Part shown: positions 63,577 through 64,000 of the stretch, piece by piece
Numbering within the stretch: position 1 is the first letter of the stretch
Layout: every line of letters starts with the position of its first letter
DNA from: Jiangella mangrovi
GTDB taxonomy: Bacteria > Actinomycetota > Actinomycetes > Jiangellales > Jiangellaceae
Direction: 5' to 3'
DNA: 64,000 bases
NCBI RefSeq assembly: GCF_014204975.1
Contig: NZ_JACHMM010000001.1
Span: forward strand, 124,001 to 188,000
The notes under the pieces: model-generated
Databases searched by the model: none
What the model saw: only the letters and a program-made list of their open reading frames with translations
Told to the model about the DNA's origin: nothing
Program-made: the position numbers and the translations under genes

Positions 63577-64000
63577 GTCCGCACCCCCGCGGCGTCGTCC
63601 TCGGCCTCCTGGTCCTCGTTGTCGGTGGTGGGTGCGCCGAACTCGGTCAGCTCGCGGCGCAGGCCCGCCACCCGAGCAGCGATGGTTTCGGCGGTGTGCT
63701 CGTCGACGAACGGGAACCGGACCCGTTCCAGCCGCCCCGCATCAGTGGCGACCACGGCGACGCCGCGCATGGCCTCCGGGATGTCGACCGGGGACACTTC
63801 CGCGTCACGGACGATCGGGCCGAGGATGGCTTCGGCGGCGTCCTTGGACATCACCCGCCACGCCGTCCGCACCGACGCGTTGTCGCGGATCGCGGTCGGC
63901 AGCGCATCGCTGGTCGGCTTCTGGGTCAGGAGCCGGGTGATGATGCCGGCGGAGCGGCCCTTCTTCACCAGCGCCGACAACCGGGCGGTGATCTGCCAGG
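63573..64000 (-). CDS. FtsK/SpoIIIE-type transfer protein, C-terminal end (cut by window edge)
   Basis: The last 141 residues of a DNA translocase of the TraB/TraSA type, which moves double-stranded DNA between mycelia. The fragment begins WQITARLSALVKKGRSAGI and continues TRLLTQKPTSDALPTAIRDN, the conserved stretch after Walker B in FtsK proteins. The reading frame is open to the window edge, so a start inside the window is not real. An acidic tail (TDNEDQEAEDD) ends the protein. Confidence 0.88.
   Translation of the reverse strand, partial: WQITARLSALVKKGRSAGIITRLLTQKPTSDALPTAIRDNASVRTAWRVMSKDAAEAILGPIVRDAEVSPVDIPEAMRGVAVVATDAGRLERVRFPFVDEHTAETIAARVAGLRRELTEFGAPTTDNEDQEAEDDAAGVRT

Larger units (their letters stand above)
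60555..64000. mobile_element. Actinomycete integrative and conjugative element (left end)
   Basis: From the tRNA-Gly 3' end onward the order int, xis, rolling-circle-type rep, FtsK-like tra on one strand matches the pSAM2-like AICE backbone. The genes overlap or nearly touch: int and xis by one base, rep and tra by four. The element continues past 64000; its other end and cargo are not visible. Confidence 0.88.

Overview
The window is GC-rich DNA (about 70% or more), with many GTG starts and 1-4 nt stop/start overlaps, as in an actinomycete (Actinomycetota). Two conserved actinobacterial blocks frame it. On the left is rne with the paired DUF2344 and B12-binding radical-SAM genes. On the right is tig-clpP1-clpP2-clpX, with valS-folC-DUF4233 and ndk between. 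A type VII secretion-like locus, a tight-adherence (Flp) pilus locus, a WYL-free PucR-linked peptide/D-amino-acid operon and an integrative element separate these core genes. The genus cannot be fixed from sequence reading alone.

Layout. 1-7249: rne (5' part only), DUF2344 protein, an FAD-linked oxidase, a PhzF-like isomerase and the TIGR03960-type radical SAM protein. 7363-17078: a compact type VII-like locus with one WXG100 protein, one EssC/EccC-like ATPase, and two paralogous small+large protein pairs facing each other around a lipoprotein. 17337-27502: an eleven-gene tad/Flp operon (CpaB-like SAF protein, CpaE, TadA, TadB, TadC, Flp pilin, a secreted protein, two TadE proteins, a TadG-like protein, and a LysM membrane protein with a SARP/BTAD-like end). 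27952-33912: ndk, a DUF559-type gene between two copies of one 50-nt hairpin, DUF4233, folC and valS. 33958-37293: PanE-like reductase, quinone-oxidoreductase-like protein and GuaB1. 37294-37643: a gene-free stretch packed with palindromes. 37644-40984: metallophosphoesterase and a PucR-type regulator. 41087-53925: a nine-gene run on one strand encoding a peptide ABC importer, peptidase and beta-lactamase-fold hydrolases, an M20 hydrolase, a GNAT transferase and an N-acylamino-acid racemase; a D-aminoacylase lies just upstream. 55753-60253: clpX, clpP2, clpP1, tig. 60342-60554: tRNA-Pro(UGG) and tRNA-Gly(UCC). From the tRNA-Gly 3' end to the window edge lies the start of an actinomycete integrative and conjugative element (int, xis, rep, FtsK-like tra).

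How the genes work together. The clearest catabolic logic is the 41-56 kb locus. The importer brings in peptides, the peptidase and D-aminoacylase release D- or N-acyl-amino acids, and the GNAT, racemase and M20 trio matches the known D-to-L amino-acid route through N-succinyl intermediates. The 7-17 kb locus looks like a reduced type VII secretion system with two divergent substrate or partner modules. It is followed directly by genes for a cell-surface pilus, so 20 kb is devoted to the cell envelope. Strong hairpins separate tig, clpP1-clpP2 and clpX, and a ClgR-like operator precedes clpP1.
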